Counted from the first letter of the stretch, positions 19,197 to 27,642 are shown. The stretch is 64,000 nt of DNA from Gammaproteobacteria bacterium (GCA_018828125.1 JAHJWB010000013.1:295743-359742), one strand, 5' to 3'. Translations and numbers: made by a program. Notes: a model not told the origin generated them from the letters alone.

Positions 19197-19982
19197 ATGA
19201 AGAAACAGCTCCTGTCCGGCCTCGTGGCCGCTGCCGTGCTGGGCGCAGTGGCCCTCCCCGCTTCCGCACAGAACCTTGCCATCGTGAACGGCAAGGCCGT
19301 GCCCAAAGAACGCGCAGAAGTGCTCAAGAAGCAAGTCGAACGCTCGGGCCGTCCTGTGACGCCAGAAATCGAAGGCCAGATCAAAGAAGAAGTCATCGCC
19401 CGCGAAGTCTTCATGCAGGAAGCGCAGAAGCGCGGACTGGAAGCCTCGGCCGACTACAAAACCCAGATGGAACTGGCCCGTCAAACCATTTTGATCCGCG
19501 AACTCTTCGCTGACTACCAAAAGAAGAATCCTGTCACCGATGCCGACATCAAGGCCGAATACGACAAGTTTGTAGCGGCCAATAGCGGCAAGGAATACAA
19601 GGCTAGCCACATCCTGGTGGAAAACGAAGACGAGGCCAAGGCCATCATTGGGTCCATCAGCAAGGGGGCAAAGTTTGAAGACATCGCCAAGAAGCAGTCG
19701 AAAGACCCAGGCTCCGGCGCTAAGGGTGGTGATCTGGACTGGGCAGCACCTGCCAACTACGTAAGCGAATTCACCGAAGCCATGGTGAAGCTCGAAAAAG
19801 GCAAGATGACCGAAACCCCGGTCAAAAGCCAGTTCGGTTGGCACATCATCCGCCTGGACGACGTGCGCCAAGCCGAATTGCCTAAGCTGGACGACGTCAG
19901 GCCCCAAGTGGCAGAGCAACTGCAACAGCAAAAGCTGGTGAAGTTCCAGGAAGATCTACGCGCCAAAGCAAAGATCCAGTAA
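19197..19982 (+). CDS. Periplasmic parvulin-type peptidyl-prolyl cis-trans isomerase
   Basis: A 261-residue PpiC/SurA-like foldase. It opens with a signal peptide (MKKQLLSGLVAAAVLGAVAL, cleavage after ASA near residue 24). An N-terminal helical chaperone-like segment (about 30-125) precedes the rotamase domain (about 130-225), with KASHILVENEDEAK, GGDLDWAAPANYV and SQFGWHIIRLDDVR. It is the last gene of the selO-msrB-yciB-bolA group and is followed by a strong terminator. A role in outer-membrane protein folding is likely from the family. Confidence 0.94.
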   Translation: MKKQLLSGLVAAAVLGAVALPASAQNLAIVNGKAVPKERAEVLKKQVERSGRPVTPEIEGQIKEEVIAREVFMQEAQKRGLEASADYKTQMELARQTILIRELFADYQKKNPVTDADIKAEYDKFVAANSGKEYKASHILVENEDEAKAIIGSISKGAKFEDIAKKQSKDPGSGAKGGDLDWAAPANYVSEFTEAMVKLEKGKMTETPVKSQFGWHIIRLDDVRQAELPKLDDVRPQVAEQLQQQKLVKFQEDLRAKAKIQ

Positions 19983-20017
19983 CTCACGCTGACGACAGCC
20001 TCGATGTGAGGTTGAAT

Positions 20018-20046
20018 AAAAAACGCGGCCAAGGCCGCGTTTTTTT
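20018..20046. terminator. Bidirectional rho-independent terminator
   Basis: An 8-bp perfect stem ACGCGGCC/GGCCGCGT with a 2-nt loop is flanked by an A run on the left and a T run on the right. It can therefore end transcription of ppiC (plus) and of the convergent membrane-protein gene (minus, ending at 20079). Confidence 0.92.
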
Positions 20047-20078
20047 ATGGCCGCGTCCGCGGTCCATTCGATGGCGCC

Positions 20079-20885
20079 CTAGCGCGCCACCCAGGCCACC
20101 AACATCAGCAGTCCGATCATGACCGGCTGGTGGAGCATGTAGTAGCTCAGGCTCCAACGACCCAGCATCCCCAGCGGTCTCATAAACCGTGGGACGGCCA
20201 CTGATAGCCAGCGCTTGCGATGGTCGAGCGTCCAGCGCCCCAATGCCAAGCCCCACCAAAGTACACCCAGCCATGGCAATACGGGCACATAGTCTTCAGT
20301 GAAGGGCTTGCGTGACACCAATCCCAGCCAATTGAGCCCGCGGCTATTGAACAGGGGCGCAGCTTCCACCCAGATCGACGTCAAAAGATGCTGCGCCAGG
20401 GGCGGCAGAGCCAAGGCGATTAATCCGGCCAACCACAACCAGTTTCCCCAACCAGCGGTGCACCTTGCAATGAGCAGCATGATCGCCATGCCATGCAGCA
20501 CCCCCATGTAAATAAAACTCTGTGGAAACATGGTGAACGAGCCTGCAGTGACCAACAAGGCGCAGCCCAATATCTGTGCCCACCGGCGGCCAAATCGATG
20601 CCAGCCCTGCCCCTGGTGCAGGGCAATCGCCTGCCCAAGGCCCGCGCAAAACAGAAACAGACTGACGATGACTGTCCGCTGCATGGTCCAGAACGGATCC
20701 ACGCGAAAATTCTGCGGCCAGAAGCCAAAGTGGCTGAGATCGAAGCAGAAATGGAACACCGTCATCCATACCATCGCCAGCCCACGCAATACATCCACCG
20801 AGTCGTAGCGATCCGAGCGATTGGACACACCATCGTGTGATGGCAAAGAGCACGCAGTGGATGAAGTAGATGATGGGACGCGCAT
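20079..20885 (-). CDS. DUF1624 / heparan-alpha-glucosaminide N-acetyltransferase-like membrane protein
   Basis: A 268-residue polytopic membrane protein of the acyltransferase-3-like DUF1624 class. The defining start is YDSVDVLRGLAMVWMTVFHF with the conserved Asp, Arg and His of the predicted active site. Six or more further hydrophobic segments follow, ending in LSYYMLHQPVMIGLLML. The start at 20885 (MRVPSSTSST) gives a short cytoplasmic tail; the frame is open to 21032 but that extension overlaps a terminator region. No Shine-Dalgarno is obvious. The acceptor of the presumed acetyl transfer is unknown. Confidence 0.85.
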   Translation of the reverse strand: MRVPSSTSSTACSLPSHDGVSNRSDRYDSVDVLRGLAMVWMTVFHFCFDLSHFGFWPQNFRVDPFWTMQRTVIVSLFLFCAGLGQAIALHQGQGWHRFGRRWAQILGCALLVTAGSFTMFPQSFIYMGVLHGMAIMLLIARCTAGWGNWLWLAGLIALALPPLAQHLLTSIWVEAAPLFNSRGLNWLGLVSRKPFTEDYVPVLPWLGVLWWGLALGRWTLDHRKRWLSVAVPRFMRPLGMLGRWSLSYYMLHQPVMIGLLMLVAWVAR

Positions 20886-20995
20886 GGACGGACCAGCCAG
20901 AAGCCCTTCGGGTTTTGTTTGACCCGAAGCGAAAGACGCATCGTACGAAAGTTCTAGCGCCGCTCGCGCGTGGAGATCGCATGCGGACAAGAAAA

Positions 20996-21025
20996 AAGGC
21001 CTTGCAGCATTTGCTGCAAGGCCTT
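20996..21025 (-). terminator. Rho-independent terminator of the tRNA-Pro gene
   Basis: A 14-bp perfect inverted repeat (20996-21009 and 21012-21025) with a 2-nt centre, followed on the minus strand by a T run. It lies 8 nt beyond the encoded CCA of the tRNA. Confidence 0.9.
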
Positions 21026-21032
21026 CAAACAT

Positions 21033-21109
21033 TGGTCGGAGCGGCGGGATTCGAACTCGCGACCCTCTGCTCCCAAAGCAGATGCGCTACCAGGCTGCGC
21101 TACGCTCCG
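21033..21109 (-). tRNA. tRNA-Pro (anticodon UGG)
   Basis: A 77-nt cloverleaf on the minus strand. The acceptor stem is CGGAGCG/CGCTCCG, the discriminator is A, and the CCA is encoded. The D-arm region reads GCGCAGCCTGGTAGCGC, the anticodon loop has CTTTGGGAG with anticodon TGG, and the T-arm has GTTCGAATC. It is followed by a strong terminator, so it is a single-gene unit. Confidence 0.97.
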
Positions 21110-21253
21110 ACAGCTCGTATTCTAACTCGTCAATTTTGTGTTTTTTGGCTTGCTGATCACTTTTTGAAATTTTTTTAAAGCGACAAGGCAAACTGCGGGA
21201 ATAGAAAGACTACAAAACGATTCAGCGTTCGCTACCGAACACTCAAAAGTCAA

Positions 21254-21502
21254 TTAACGGCTTGACGGACCAGGGCCACGGCCTGCCAGATGGCGGAAGG
21301 TGATCCGTCCCTTGGACAGGTCATAAGGAGACATTTCCAAAGACACTTTGTCTCCTGCCAAGATGCGGATGTGATGCTTGCGCATCTTGCCGCCTGTGTA
21401 GGCAATCAGCTGGTGACCGTTGTCGAGCGTCACGCGAAAGCGCGAGTCGGGCAACACTTCGGTCACGGAGCCTTGCATTTCAATCAATTCTTCTTTGGCC
21501 AT
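21254..21502 (-). CDS. infA: Translation initiation factor IF-1 (second-type, extended)
   Basis: An 82-residue S1-like/OB-fold protein that binds the 30S A site during initiation. It has the IF-1 core [34 protein letters not shown] and [11 protein letters not shown]. The C-terminal tail ([11 protein letters not shown]) makes it longer than the usual 72-residue IF-1. Betaproteobacteria often carry such an extra, longer copy besides the one in the ribosomal-protein operon, which is not in this window. The start at 21502 is preferred over 21520 because it matches the family N terminus. Confidence 0.9.
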   Translation of the reverse strand: MAKEELIEMQGSVTEVLPDSRFRVTLDNGHQLIAYTGGKMRKHHIRILAGDKVSLEMSPYDLSKGRITFRHLAGRGPGPSSR

Positions 21503-21767
21503 GTTCTCTTGTCTTTTCAAAAATCAAAAATCTGATGATCGGCGCCTGAACGCTGGGGCATCCACCACGGCCGATGCAGCGTGGTCAGGCTCGACACACG
21601 GTGCGTTGCGGGCGGTGGGAGTCGCTGCACCCGGGGCGCAGATCAGGCAGAAGGCCGGGAGACGGCTTCAATGGACAGGCTCAAGCGCTGTGCATAGCCT
21701 GTCAATTGTACCGCGATGTACTTGTTTTTGACTATGGCCCGGCTTTGGGAGCTACCACAGCTGCCAT

Positions 21768-21917
21768 TTAGCCCTTGGAATTGCCAAGTGCATCGACCAC
21801 TGGCAGCGCCTTGATCTGCTCGTCAAGCATCAACGTCCACGCGTCTTTGAGAGACACGCCCAGCCACCGCCAGCCCGATTGAAATACCAAGATGCTGGCA
21901 ATTCGTCTTTGCGGCAT
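21768..21917 (-). pseudogene. Remnant of a CBS-domain protein
   Basis: The 21503-22187 gap has no full gene. On the minus strand, 49 codons from 21917 encode a CBS-domain-like fragment with SLKDAWTLMLDEQIKALPVV and DALGNSKG, then a TAA just where a CBS motif normally continues. No convincing continuation was found in other frames. CBS domains sense adenosyl ligands; this piece is too short to work alone and looks like decayed sequence. It could instead be a chance resemblance. Confidence 0.5.
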
Positions 21918-22014
21918 TTTTAACCGCCAACTCTGGAAACTACCTAGGCGTTAGCGCCGAATAGCCTACTCTCAAACCAATCTCATGATCTATACTGCAT
22001 CAAGCAAAAATTCA

Positions 22015-22052
22015 TGCACTTTAATTCATCTATGTTGATGTGAATTTGTGCA
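22015..22052. promoter_or_regulatory. Imperfect dyad upstream of the second Liv-type operon
   Basis: TGCAC (22015) and AATTCA (22023) are matched by TGAATT (22041) and GTGCA (22048). It lies in an AT-richer stretch about 140 nt before the ATG at 22188 and might be an operator. The spacing of the two arms is uneven. Confidence 0.3.
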
Positions 22053-22140
22053 CACCCTCAAAACATAGCTTGGTTTTAAGGGTGCAGGCCGACAGGCCCC
22101 ATCCCATCGGTACGGGTAAGCCATAGGTTTTCACCACAGG

Positions 22141-22167
22141 AGGCTTGGAGTAAATTACTTTAAGCCT
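22141..22167 (+). promoter_or_regulatory. Leader hairpin just before the binding-protein gene
   Basis: AGGCTT-GG-AGTAA-A-TTACT-TT-AAGCCT forms a 13-pair stem if the two GG/TT positions pair as G-U in RNA. It ends 6 nt before the Shine-Dalgarno AAGGAG and 20 nt before the ATG at 22188. It may control translation or protect the 5' end. Confidence 0.5.
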
Positions 22168-22187
22168 AAACAAAGGAGTCTCTTCCC

Positions 22188-23375
22188 ATGACCACACGCC
22201 GCCTCGTCATCAGCCGCAGTGCCGCCCTCGTAGGCGCCGCCTCCACGGGCCTGTTGCTGCCCTCCATCGTGCGTGCGCAAAGTGGCAAAGTGCGCGTGGG
22301 TTTCATGCTGCCTTACACAGGTACCTTTGCCCAGCTGGGCGTTGCCATCGAAAACGGCGTGCGGCTGGCAATTGACCAGCAAGGTGGCAAGCTCGGCGGA
22401 CGCGAGATCGAATGGTTCAAGGTGGACGACGAATCGGAGCCAAGCAAAGGTGTCGAGAACGCTAGCAAGTTGGTTCAGCGCGATAAAGTCGATGTGCTGA
22501 TTGGCACGGTGCATTCCGGTGTTCAGATGGGAATCCAAAAGGTGGCGCGCGATACTGGAGTGCTCAGCCTGATTCCCAACGCGGGCGTACATGCAGCGAC
22601 GCGTGCACTTTGCGCCCCCAATGTGTTCCGCACATCGTTCAGCAACTCTCAACCCACCTTGGCACTGGGCAAGGCCATGGTCGACAAGGGCCACAAAAAG
22701 GCGGTGTGGATCACCTGGAAGTACGCCGCTGGCGACGAGGCTTTTGAAGGTTTCAAGCAAAGCTACACCGCCGCAGGTGGCACCATCGTGAAAGAGTTGG
22801 GACTTCCCTTCCCCAACGTTGAGTTCCAGGCCCTGCTCACCGAAATTGCCGCGCTCAAGCCCGACGCTGTCGCGTGCTTCTTTGCCGGTGGCGGTGCAGC
22901 AAAGTTCATCCGAGACTACGCAGCCGCTGGCCTCAAGGACAAGATTCCTCTGTATGGCTCGGGCTTTCTCACCGAAGGCGTGCTGGACGCCGCTGGCCCT
23001 GCCGCAAATGGCATCATTACCACGATGCACTACAGCGATTCGCTGGACACGCCGCGCAACAAGCAATTCCGCCTCGAATACGCCAAGGCGTTCCGCAGCC
23101 AGCCTGACGTGTATGCGGTGCAAGGCTATGACACCGGCTTGCTGCTGGTGCAAGGCGCCAATGCGGTCAAGGGCGACTTGTCTTCCAAGCCCGCTCTCTA
23201 CAAGGCGCTGGAAAGTGCCGTCATCGACAGCCCTCGCGGCAAATGGACGATGAGCAAGGCACACAACCCGGTGCAGGATATTTACCTGCGGCAGGTTGAA
23301 AACAAGGAAAACAAGGTCATTGGCGTGGCAGCAAAGGCCCTGGCCGACAGCGGCGCCGGTTGCCGCATGGGCTGA
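22188..23375 (+). CDS. Liv-type ABC transporter substrate-binding protein, second operon
   Basis: A 395-residue periplasmic binding protein of the leucine/amide family. It opens with MTTRRLVISRSAALVGAAST, a twin-arginine-like or Sec signal with cleavage after VRA near residue 30. The mature part begins KVRVGFMLPYTGTFAQLG, typical of aromatic- and amide-type ligands. Good translation signals: AAGGAG sits 10 nt before the ATG. It heads an operon with a LysE-family gene and the livHMGF set. The ligand is unknown; no catabolic gene nearby names it. Confidence 0.92.
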   Translation: MTTRRLVISRSAALVGAASTGLLLPSIVRAQSGKVRVGFMLPYTGTFAQLGVAIENGVRLAIDQQGGKLGGREIEWFKVDDESEPSKGVENASKLVQRDKVDVLIGTVHSGVQMGIQKVARDTGVLSLIPNAGVHAATRALCAPNVFRTSFSNSQPTLALGKAMVDKGHKKAVWITWKYAAGDEAFEGFKQSYTAAGGTIVKELGLPFPNVEFQALLTEIAALKPDAVACFFAGGGAAKFIRDYAAAGLKDKIPLYGSGFLTEGVLDAAGPAANGIITTMHYSDSLDTPRNKQFRLEYAKAFRSQPDVYAVQGYDTGLLLVQGANAVKGDLSSKPALYKALESAVIDSPRGKWTMSKAHNPVQDIYLRQVENKENKVIGVAAKALADSGAGCRMG

Positions 23376-23535
23376 AGCACAGCACAGCTGACTAAGCTGC
23401 CGTCAAGGCATCGGCCCCGTCCGAGTGCTTTGGCACGCAGCAGCTTTTGACACAATGGACAAGCCGTCTGCCATTTTGGCGGGCGGCCCCGTCGCGCGTC
23501 CGCGCGCTGTGGTCATTCCTCCTTCTTACGCACCC

Positions 23536-24195
23536 ATGTCGCTCAGTACCTACCTGCTTTACCTTGCCGCAGTGGCCCTGCTGGTTTTGTCCCCAGGACC
23601 CACCATGCTGATGTGCATGACCTATTCCCTGCAGCATGGCCCTCGCAAGGCGCTTGCCGCGGCAGCTGGCAGCGTGACTGCCGTGCTTGGCACCATGCTG
23701 CTGTCCGCATTGGGACTGGGAGCACTACTGGCGGCCTCCGAAACTGCTTTCTGGGTACTCAAGGCTGCAGGCGCAGGTTACCTGATATGGCTGGGCATCA
23801 AGACCTTCCGCAGCCGTGCCACCGTGTTTGACGAGTTGCCCAAGCAAAACGACGCGGGCGCCAAAGGCGCGGTAGCACGGGCGACCTTCCCTCTACACAA
23901 GCAGTTTTTGCAAGGCTTGATCGTGGGCGGAAGCAACCCCAAAGCACTCTTGTTTTTCACCGCATTCTTTCCGCAGTTTCTGGACCCTGCCGCCGCCTGG
24001 GCGCCGCAATTTACGGTGCTGGCCAGCACCTTCGTAGCATGTGAATTCACGGTACTCACGCTATGCGCGCTGGGCGTGGCGCGTCTAGCACCCGTGCTGC
24101 GCTCCGGTACCCGCATGCAGTGGTTCAACCGGGTCTGCGGCGGGTTATTCGCGCTGATGGGCACATTGCTTCTCGCAACGCGCCGCGCCGCGTAA
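23536..24195 (+). CDS. LysE/RhtB-family amino acid exporter
   Basis: A 219-residue inner-membrane protein of the LysE/RhtB translocator family, with about six hydrophobic segments. Family hallmarks are LVLSPGPTMLMCMTYSLQHG and GYLIWLGIKTFRS, with GGSNPKALLFFTAFFPQFLD in the second half. The ATG at 23536 gives the usual family length; in-frame starts at 23455 and 23425 would add a non-conserved tail. It is placed between the binding protein and livH of one operon, so an exporter is co-expressed with an importer, perhaps to limit accumulation. The substrate is not predictable. Confidence 0.88.
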   Translation: MSLSTYLLYLAAVALLVLSPGPTMLMCMTYSLQHGPRKALAAAAGSVTAVLGTMLLSALGLGALLAASETAFWVLKAAGAGYLIWLGIKTFRSRATVFDELPKQNDAGAKGAVARATFPLHKQFLQGLIVGGSNPKALLFFTAFFPQFLDPAAAWAPQFTVLASTFVACEFTVLTLCALGVARLAPVLRSGTRMQWFNRVCGGLFALMGTLLLATRRAA

Positions 24196-24213
24196 ACCAT
24201 CCAGCCAACCTCC

Positions 24214-25077
24214 ATGGACTTCGCCACCTTTCTGATCCAGTTGCTCAACAGTGTGCAGTACGGCTTGCTGCTGTTCATGCTGGCTGCTGGCCTGACCTTG
24301 ATCTTCGGAATCATGGGAGTTGTAAACCTGGCGCATGGCAGCTTCTACATGCTGGGTGCCTACTTGGCGTATTCGCTGTCAGCCTACTTTGGCAGTCTCG
24401 CATTGGCCATTCTCGGAGGAGCCGCCATCGCCGTGGTGTTCGGCCTGGCCCTGGAATGGCTGCTGTTTCGCCATTTCTATCACCGCGACCACCTTGACCA
24501 AGTGCTGCTGACCTTCGGTCTGATCTACATCTTTGAAGAGCTACGCTCCATCCTGTGGGGAGATGACGTGCATGGCGTGCCGATTCCCCCCTTGCTGGAA
24601 TGGTCCATCCCCCTCACCGACACCCTTTCCTACCCTGCATACCGCTTGTTCATCTCGGCGGTCTGCATAGCGTTGGCCATTGGACTGTATTTGCTGATTT
24701 CCAAAACCCGCCTGGGCATGAAGATCCGGGCTGGCGCTTTCAACCGCGACATGGCGGAATCGCTGGGCGTGAACATCAAATTGATCCACGCAACCGTCTT
24801 TGCACTCGGTGTGGGCCTGGCCGCCGTCGCGGGAATGGTGGCAGCGCCCGTGTCCAGCGTCTACCCCAACATGGGGTCCTCGGTGCTGATCATGTGTTTT
24901 GTCGTGGTGGTGATTGGTGGCATTGGATCCGTTCGTGGCGCGCTCATTGCGGCGCTGCTGGTGGGCTTGGTGGACACTTTTGGCAAAGTGCTGCTGCCAT
25001 CGGTGTCCGGCATGCTGGTGTACATGCTGATGGCGGCCGTGCTGCTATGGAAACCTGAAGGTCTCTTTAAACAATGA
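24214..25077 (+). CDS. livH: Liv-type ABC transporter permease (LivH-like), second operon
   Basis: A 287-residue permease with the LivH features LNSVQYGLLLFMLAAGLTLI, VNLAHGSFYMLGAYLAYSL and CFVVVVIGGIGSVRGALIAA. The length is typical. It starts 18 nt after the LysE-family stop and pairs with the LivM-like gene at 25160. Together they should form the channel of the second Liv-type importer. Confidence 0.93.
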   Translation: MDFATFLIQLLNSVQYGLLLFMLAAGLTLIFGIMGVVNLAHGSFYMLGAYLAYSLSAYFGSLALAILGGAAIAVVFGLALEWLLFRHFYHRDHLDQVLLTFGLIYIFEELRSILWGDDVHGVPIPPLLEWSIPLTDTLSYPAYRLFISAVCIALAIGLYLLISKTRLGMKIRAGAFNRDMAESLGVNIKLIHATVFALGVGLAAVAGMVAAPVSSVYPNMGSSVLIMCFVVVVIGGIGSVRGALIAALLVGLVDTFGKVLLPSVSGMLVYMLMAAVLLWKPEGLFKQ

Positions 25078-25159
25078 CTGCCCCCATGCTCGTCACTTTG
25101 CGCACTTCGGAGTCCCCCAGAAGAGCGCTCCTTGCCCTAGTGCGGACCGGTAACGGCTC

Positions 25160-26158
25160 ATGAGCACACCCCGCGCCAATATCGAAGTGCTGCCGCGCAG
25201 CGTGCAGTTTGCTCTTGCACTGGGCACGGCCGCGCTGCTGCTGTTCCCCGTGGTCGGCAGCGATTTTTATGTGCAAATGGTCACGCGCATGATGATCATG
25301 GCCATCTTCGCGATGAGCCTGGACCTGCTGCAGGGTGTGACCGGCCTGGTGTCCCTGGGCCACGCTGCCTACTTTGGCGTGGCGGGCTATGCGCTGGCCT
25401 TTCTCACACCGGCCGATACGCCGGTGAGCCTGTGGTGGTCACTGCCCCTGGCCGTTGCCGGCTCGGGGTTGGTGGCCTTGATCATCGGGTTCTTCGTTGT
25501 TCGCACCCACGGCATCTACTTCATCATGGTCACCATGGCGTTCGCGCAAATGGTGTTCTACCTGTTCTTTGACAACAAAATGCTGGGCGGATCGGATGGG
25601 CTGTACATCAACTTCCGGCCCGACGCCTCGGTGTTCGGCTGGTTGCCATTCGACCTGGAAGGCCGCAAAACCTTCTACTACTTCACACTGGCCCTTGTGG
25701 TGTTGGTCTACGTGTTACTGCGTCGCTTGCTGTGGAGCCCACTGGGCCGTGCGCTGGCAGGCATTCGCATCAACGAACATCGCATGCGTGCCATGGGGTT
25801 CGGCACCCGGGGTTACAAGCTCACGGCCTTCACGGTCGCAGGTGCCCTCGCCGGCCTGGCAGGCTATCTATGGGGTGCACAAACGGGCTATGTGAACCCC
25901 GAACTGATGGGTTTTCACATGAGCGCGCACGCCATCATGATGGTCATCCTCGGCGGCATGGGCAACTTTGCAGGGGCAATCGTGGGCGCGTTCGCGTTTG
26001 AATACCTGCTCCACGTGTTCAAAGACATCACCAAACATTGGCAGTTGCTGATGGGTGGGTTCATTGTGCTGGTGGTGGTGGCAGCACCGCGCGGGCTGCT
26101 GGGCATGCTGGGGCAACGCACCGCCAGCAAAGTGCAGGAGGACACCCCCCATGGCTGA
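25160..26158 (+). CDS. livM: Liv-type ABC transporter permease (LivM-like), second operon
   Basis: A 332-residue permease of the LivM family, with LDLLQGVTGLVSLGHAAYFG, VRTHGIYFIMVTMAFAQMVF and ILGGMGNFAGAIVGAFAFEY. The length is normal, unlike the extended LivM-like protein of the first operon. Its stop lies 8 nt inside the LivG-like gene, so the two are translationally coupled. Confidence 0.93.
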   Translation: MSTPRANIEVLPRSVQFALALGTAALLLFPVVGSDFYVQMVTRMMIMAIFAMSLDLLQGVTGLVSLGHAAYFGVAGYALAFLTPADTPVSLWWSLPLAVAGSGLVALIIGFFVVRTHGIYFIMVTMAFAQMVFYLFFDNKMLGGSDGLYINFRPDASVFGWLPFDLEGRKTFYYFTLALVVLVYVLLRRLLWSPLGRALAGIRINEHRMRAMGFGTRGYKLTAFTVAGALAGLAGYLWGAQTGYVNPELMGFHMSAHAIMMVILGGMGNFAGAIVGAFAFEYLLHVFKDITKHWQLLMGGFIVLVVVAAPRGLLGMLGQRTASKVQEDTPHG

Positions 26159-26924
26159 GGTACTGCTTTCGGCCCAGCAATTGACCAAACGGTTTGGTGG
26201 CCTGGCTGCCGTCAATGGCGTATCGGTGGACCTGTGGCGTGGCCGCATCCACGCCGTGATCGGGCCCAACGGCGCAGGCAAGTCGACGTTGACCAACTTG
26301 CTTTCCGGGGACTTGATTCCGACCTCGGGGCAGGTGCAGGTCGGCACCACCAATGTCACAGGGTGGGCGCCCGAGCGCATCTCGCGCCAGGGCCTGGGGC
26401 GCAGCTACCAAAAGACCAACATCTTCCTGCCGCTCACCGTGCATGAAAACGTGCGGCTGGCTGCCCAGTCGCGCGATGCGCAGCAACCATGGAACCCGCT
26501 TCGCTGGTGGCTCGACACGCGCAAAAACACTATCAAAAACAGAGCCACCAACGACCGTCTGGAAAGCGCTATCGAGCTTTCCGGCTTAAAAGATCGACGC
26601 ACTGCCATTGCGGGCGCCATGAGCCATGGCGAACAGCGCCAGCTGGAGATCGCGATGACCCTGGCGACAGAGCCCCAGGTGCTGCTGCTCGACGAGCCCC
26701 TGGCCGGCATGGGCGTGGCCGAGGCCGAAAGCATGGTCGAACTGCTGCAGCGCCTCAAGCCCGCCCACGCCATCATGCTGGTCGAGCACGACATGGACGC
26801 CGTGTTTGCGCTGGCCGATCACCTTACCGTGATGGTCAATGGCGAAGTGATTGCCCATGGCACGCCCCCCGAGGTACGCGCCGATGCCACGGTGCAAGCC
26901 GCTTATCTGGGCGAGGACCACTGA
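26151..26924 (+). CDS. livG: Liv-type ABC transporter ATP-binding protein (LivG-like), second operon
   Basis: A 257-residue ATPase. Walker A is GPNGAGKSTLTN near residue 42, the C-loop is MSHGEQRQLEI, Walker B is VLLLDEPLAGMG and the switch histidine is in IMLVEHDMDAVF. The ATG at 26151 overlaps the livM stop by 8 nt. The Q-loop region GRSYQKTNIFLPLTVHENVR is as in LivG. It forms the ATPase pair with the LivF-like protein that starts 1 nt after it ends. Confidence 0.94.
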   Translation: MAEVLLSAQQLTKRFGGLAAVNGVSVDLWRGRIHAVIGPNGAGKSTLTNLLSGDLIPTSGQVQVGTTNVTGWAPERISRQGLGRSYQKTNIFLPLTVHENVRLAAQSRDAQQPWNPLRWWLDTRKNTIKNRATNDRLESAIELSGLKDRRTAIAGAMSHGEQRQLEIAMTLATEPQVLLLDEPLAGMGVAEAESMVELLQRLKPAHAIMLVEHDMDAVFALADHLTVMVNGEVIAHGTPPEVRADATVQAAYLGEDH

Positions 26925-26925
26925 G

Positions 26926-27642
26926 ATGAAAGACTCACCTTGGATCGATGCCCGGGGCATCCACACCTTCTACGGCGCCAGCCACATCCTGCACGGGGTG
27001 GACTTCAGCGTAGGTCAGGGCGAAACCATTGGCCTGATGGGCCGCAACGGCATGGGCAAAAGCACCTTGCTCAAATCGCTGATGGGGCTGGTCAAGCCAC
27101 GGTCGGGCAGCATCACCATGTCGGGCCGTGACATGACCGGTAAACCGCCCTATGAGGTGGCCCGGCTTGGCATTGCGTATGTGCCCGAAGGCCGTGGCAT
27201 CTTCGGCAACCTCAGCGTGGTCGAAAACCTTCAGATGGCGGCACGCGCCGGCACACGGGGCCAGCGCGACTGGACCTATGAGCGGGTGTTGGAGACGTTT
27301 CCGCGCCTCAAAGAACGGCTGGGCCATGGCGGACAGCAACTGAGCGGTGGCGAACAGCAGATGCTGACCATTGGCCGCGCGCTGATGACCAACCCCGATG
27401 TCCTCATCCTTGACGAAGCCACCGAAGGTCTGGCACCGCTGATCGCGCGCGAGATCTGGCGCATCTGCAGCCTGATCAAGGAGAGCGGCATCAGCAGCGT
27501 GATTGTCGACAAGAACTGGAAACACGTCACCCAGATCACCGACCGCAACATCATCCTGGTCAAAGGCCAAGTAGTGTTCGAAGGCAGCTCCGACGCCCTG
27601 CACGCGCAACCTCAGTTGCTGGAGCAGTACCTGGGTGTGTGA
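26926..27642 (+). CDS. livF: Liv-type ABC transporter ATP-binding protein (LivF-like), second operon
   Basis: A 238-residue ATPase with Walker A GRNGMGKSTLLK and C-loop LSGGEQQMLTIGRAL. Walker B reads VLILDEATEGLAP, with Ala where Pro is usual. The switch segment reads SVIVDKNWKHV in place of the common LLVEQN. These changes mark a distinct LivF subgroup rather than a broken gene, because the frame and the other motifs are intact. It is the last gene of the operon; psd follows on the same strand. Confidence 0.93.
   Translation: MKDSPWIDARGIHTFYGASHILHGVDFSVGQGETIGLMGRNGMGKSTLLKSLMGLVKPRSGSITMSGRDMTGKPPYEVARLGIAYVPEGRGIFGNLSVVENLQMAARAGTRGQRDWTYERVLETFPRLKERLGHGGQQLSGGEQQMLTIGRALMTNPDVLILDEATEGLAPLIAREIWRICSLIKESGISSVIVDKNWKHVTQITDRNIILVKGQVVFEGSSDALHAQPQLLEQYLGV

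Noticed and set aside
20906..20929. Stem-loop CTTCGGGT/ACCCGAAG as a terminator
   Set aside because: It has an 8-nt loop and no T run on either side, and sits just upstream of the membrane-protein start; no role can be supported.
21033..21109. tRNA-Pro as the integration site of a genomic island
   Set aside because: No integrase, no direct repeat of the tRNA 3' end and no foreign gene block lie next to it.
26525..26590. Possible extra copy of the dispersed hairpin repeat inside the second livG
   Set aside because: Only short pieces (ACTATCAAAAA, AAAGCGCTA) match and the order and spacing are wrong.
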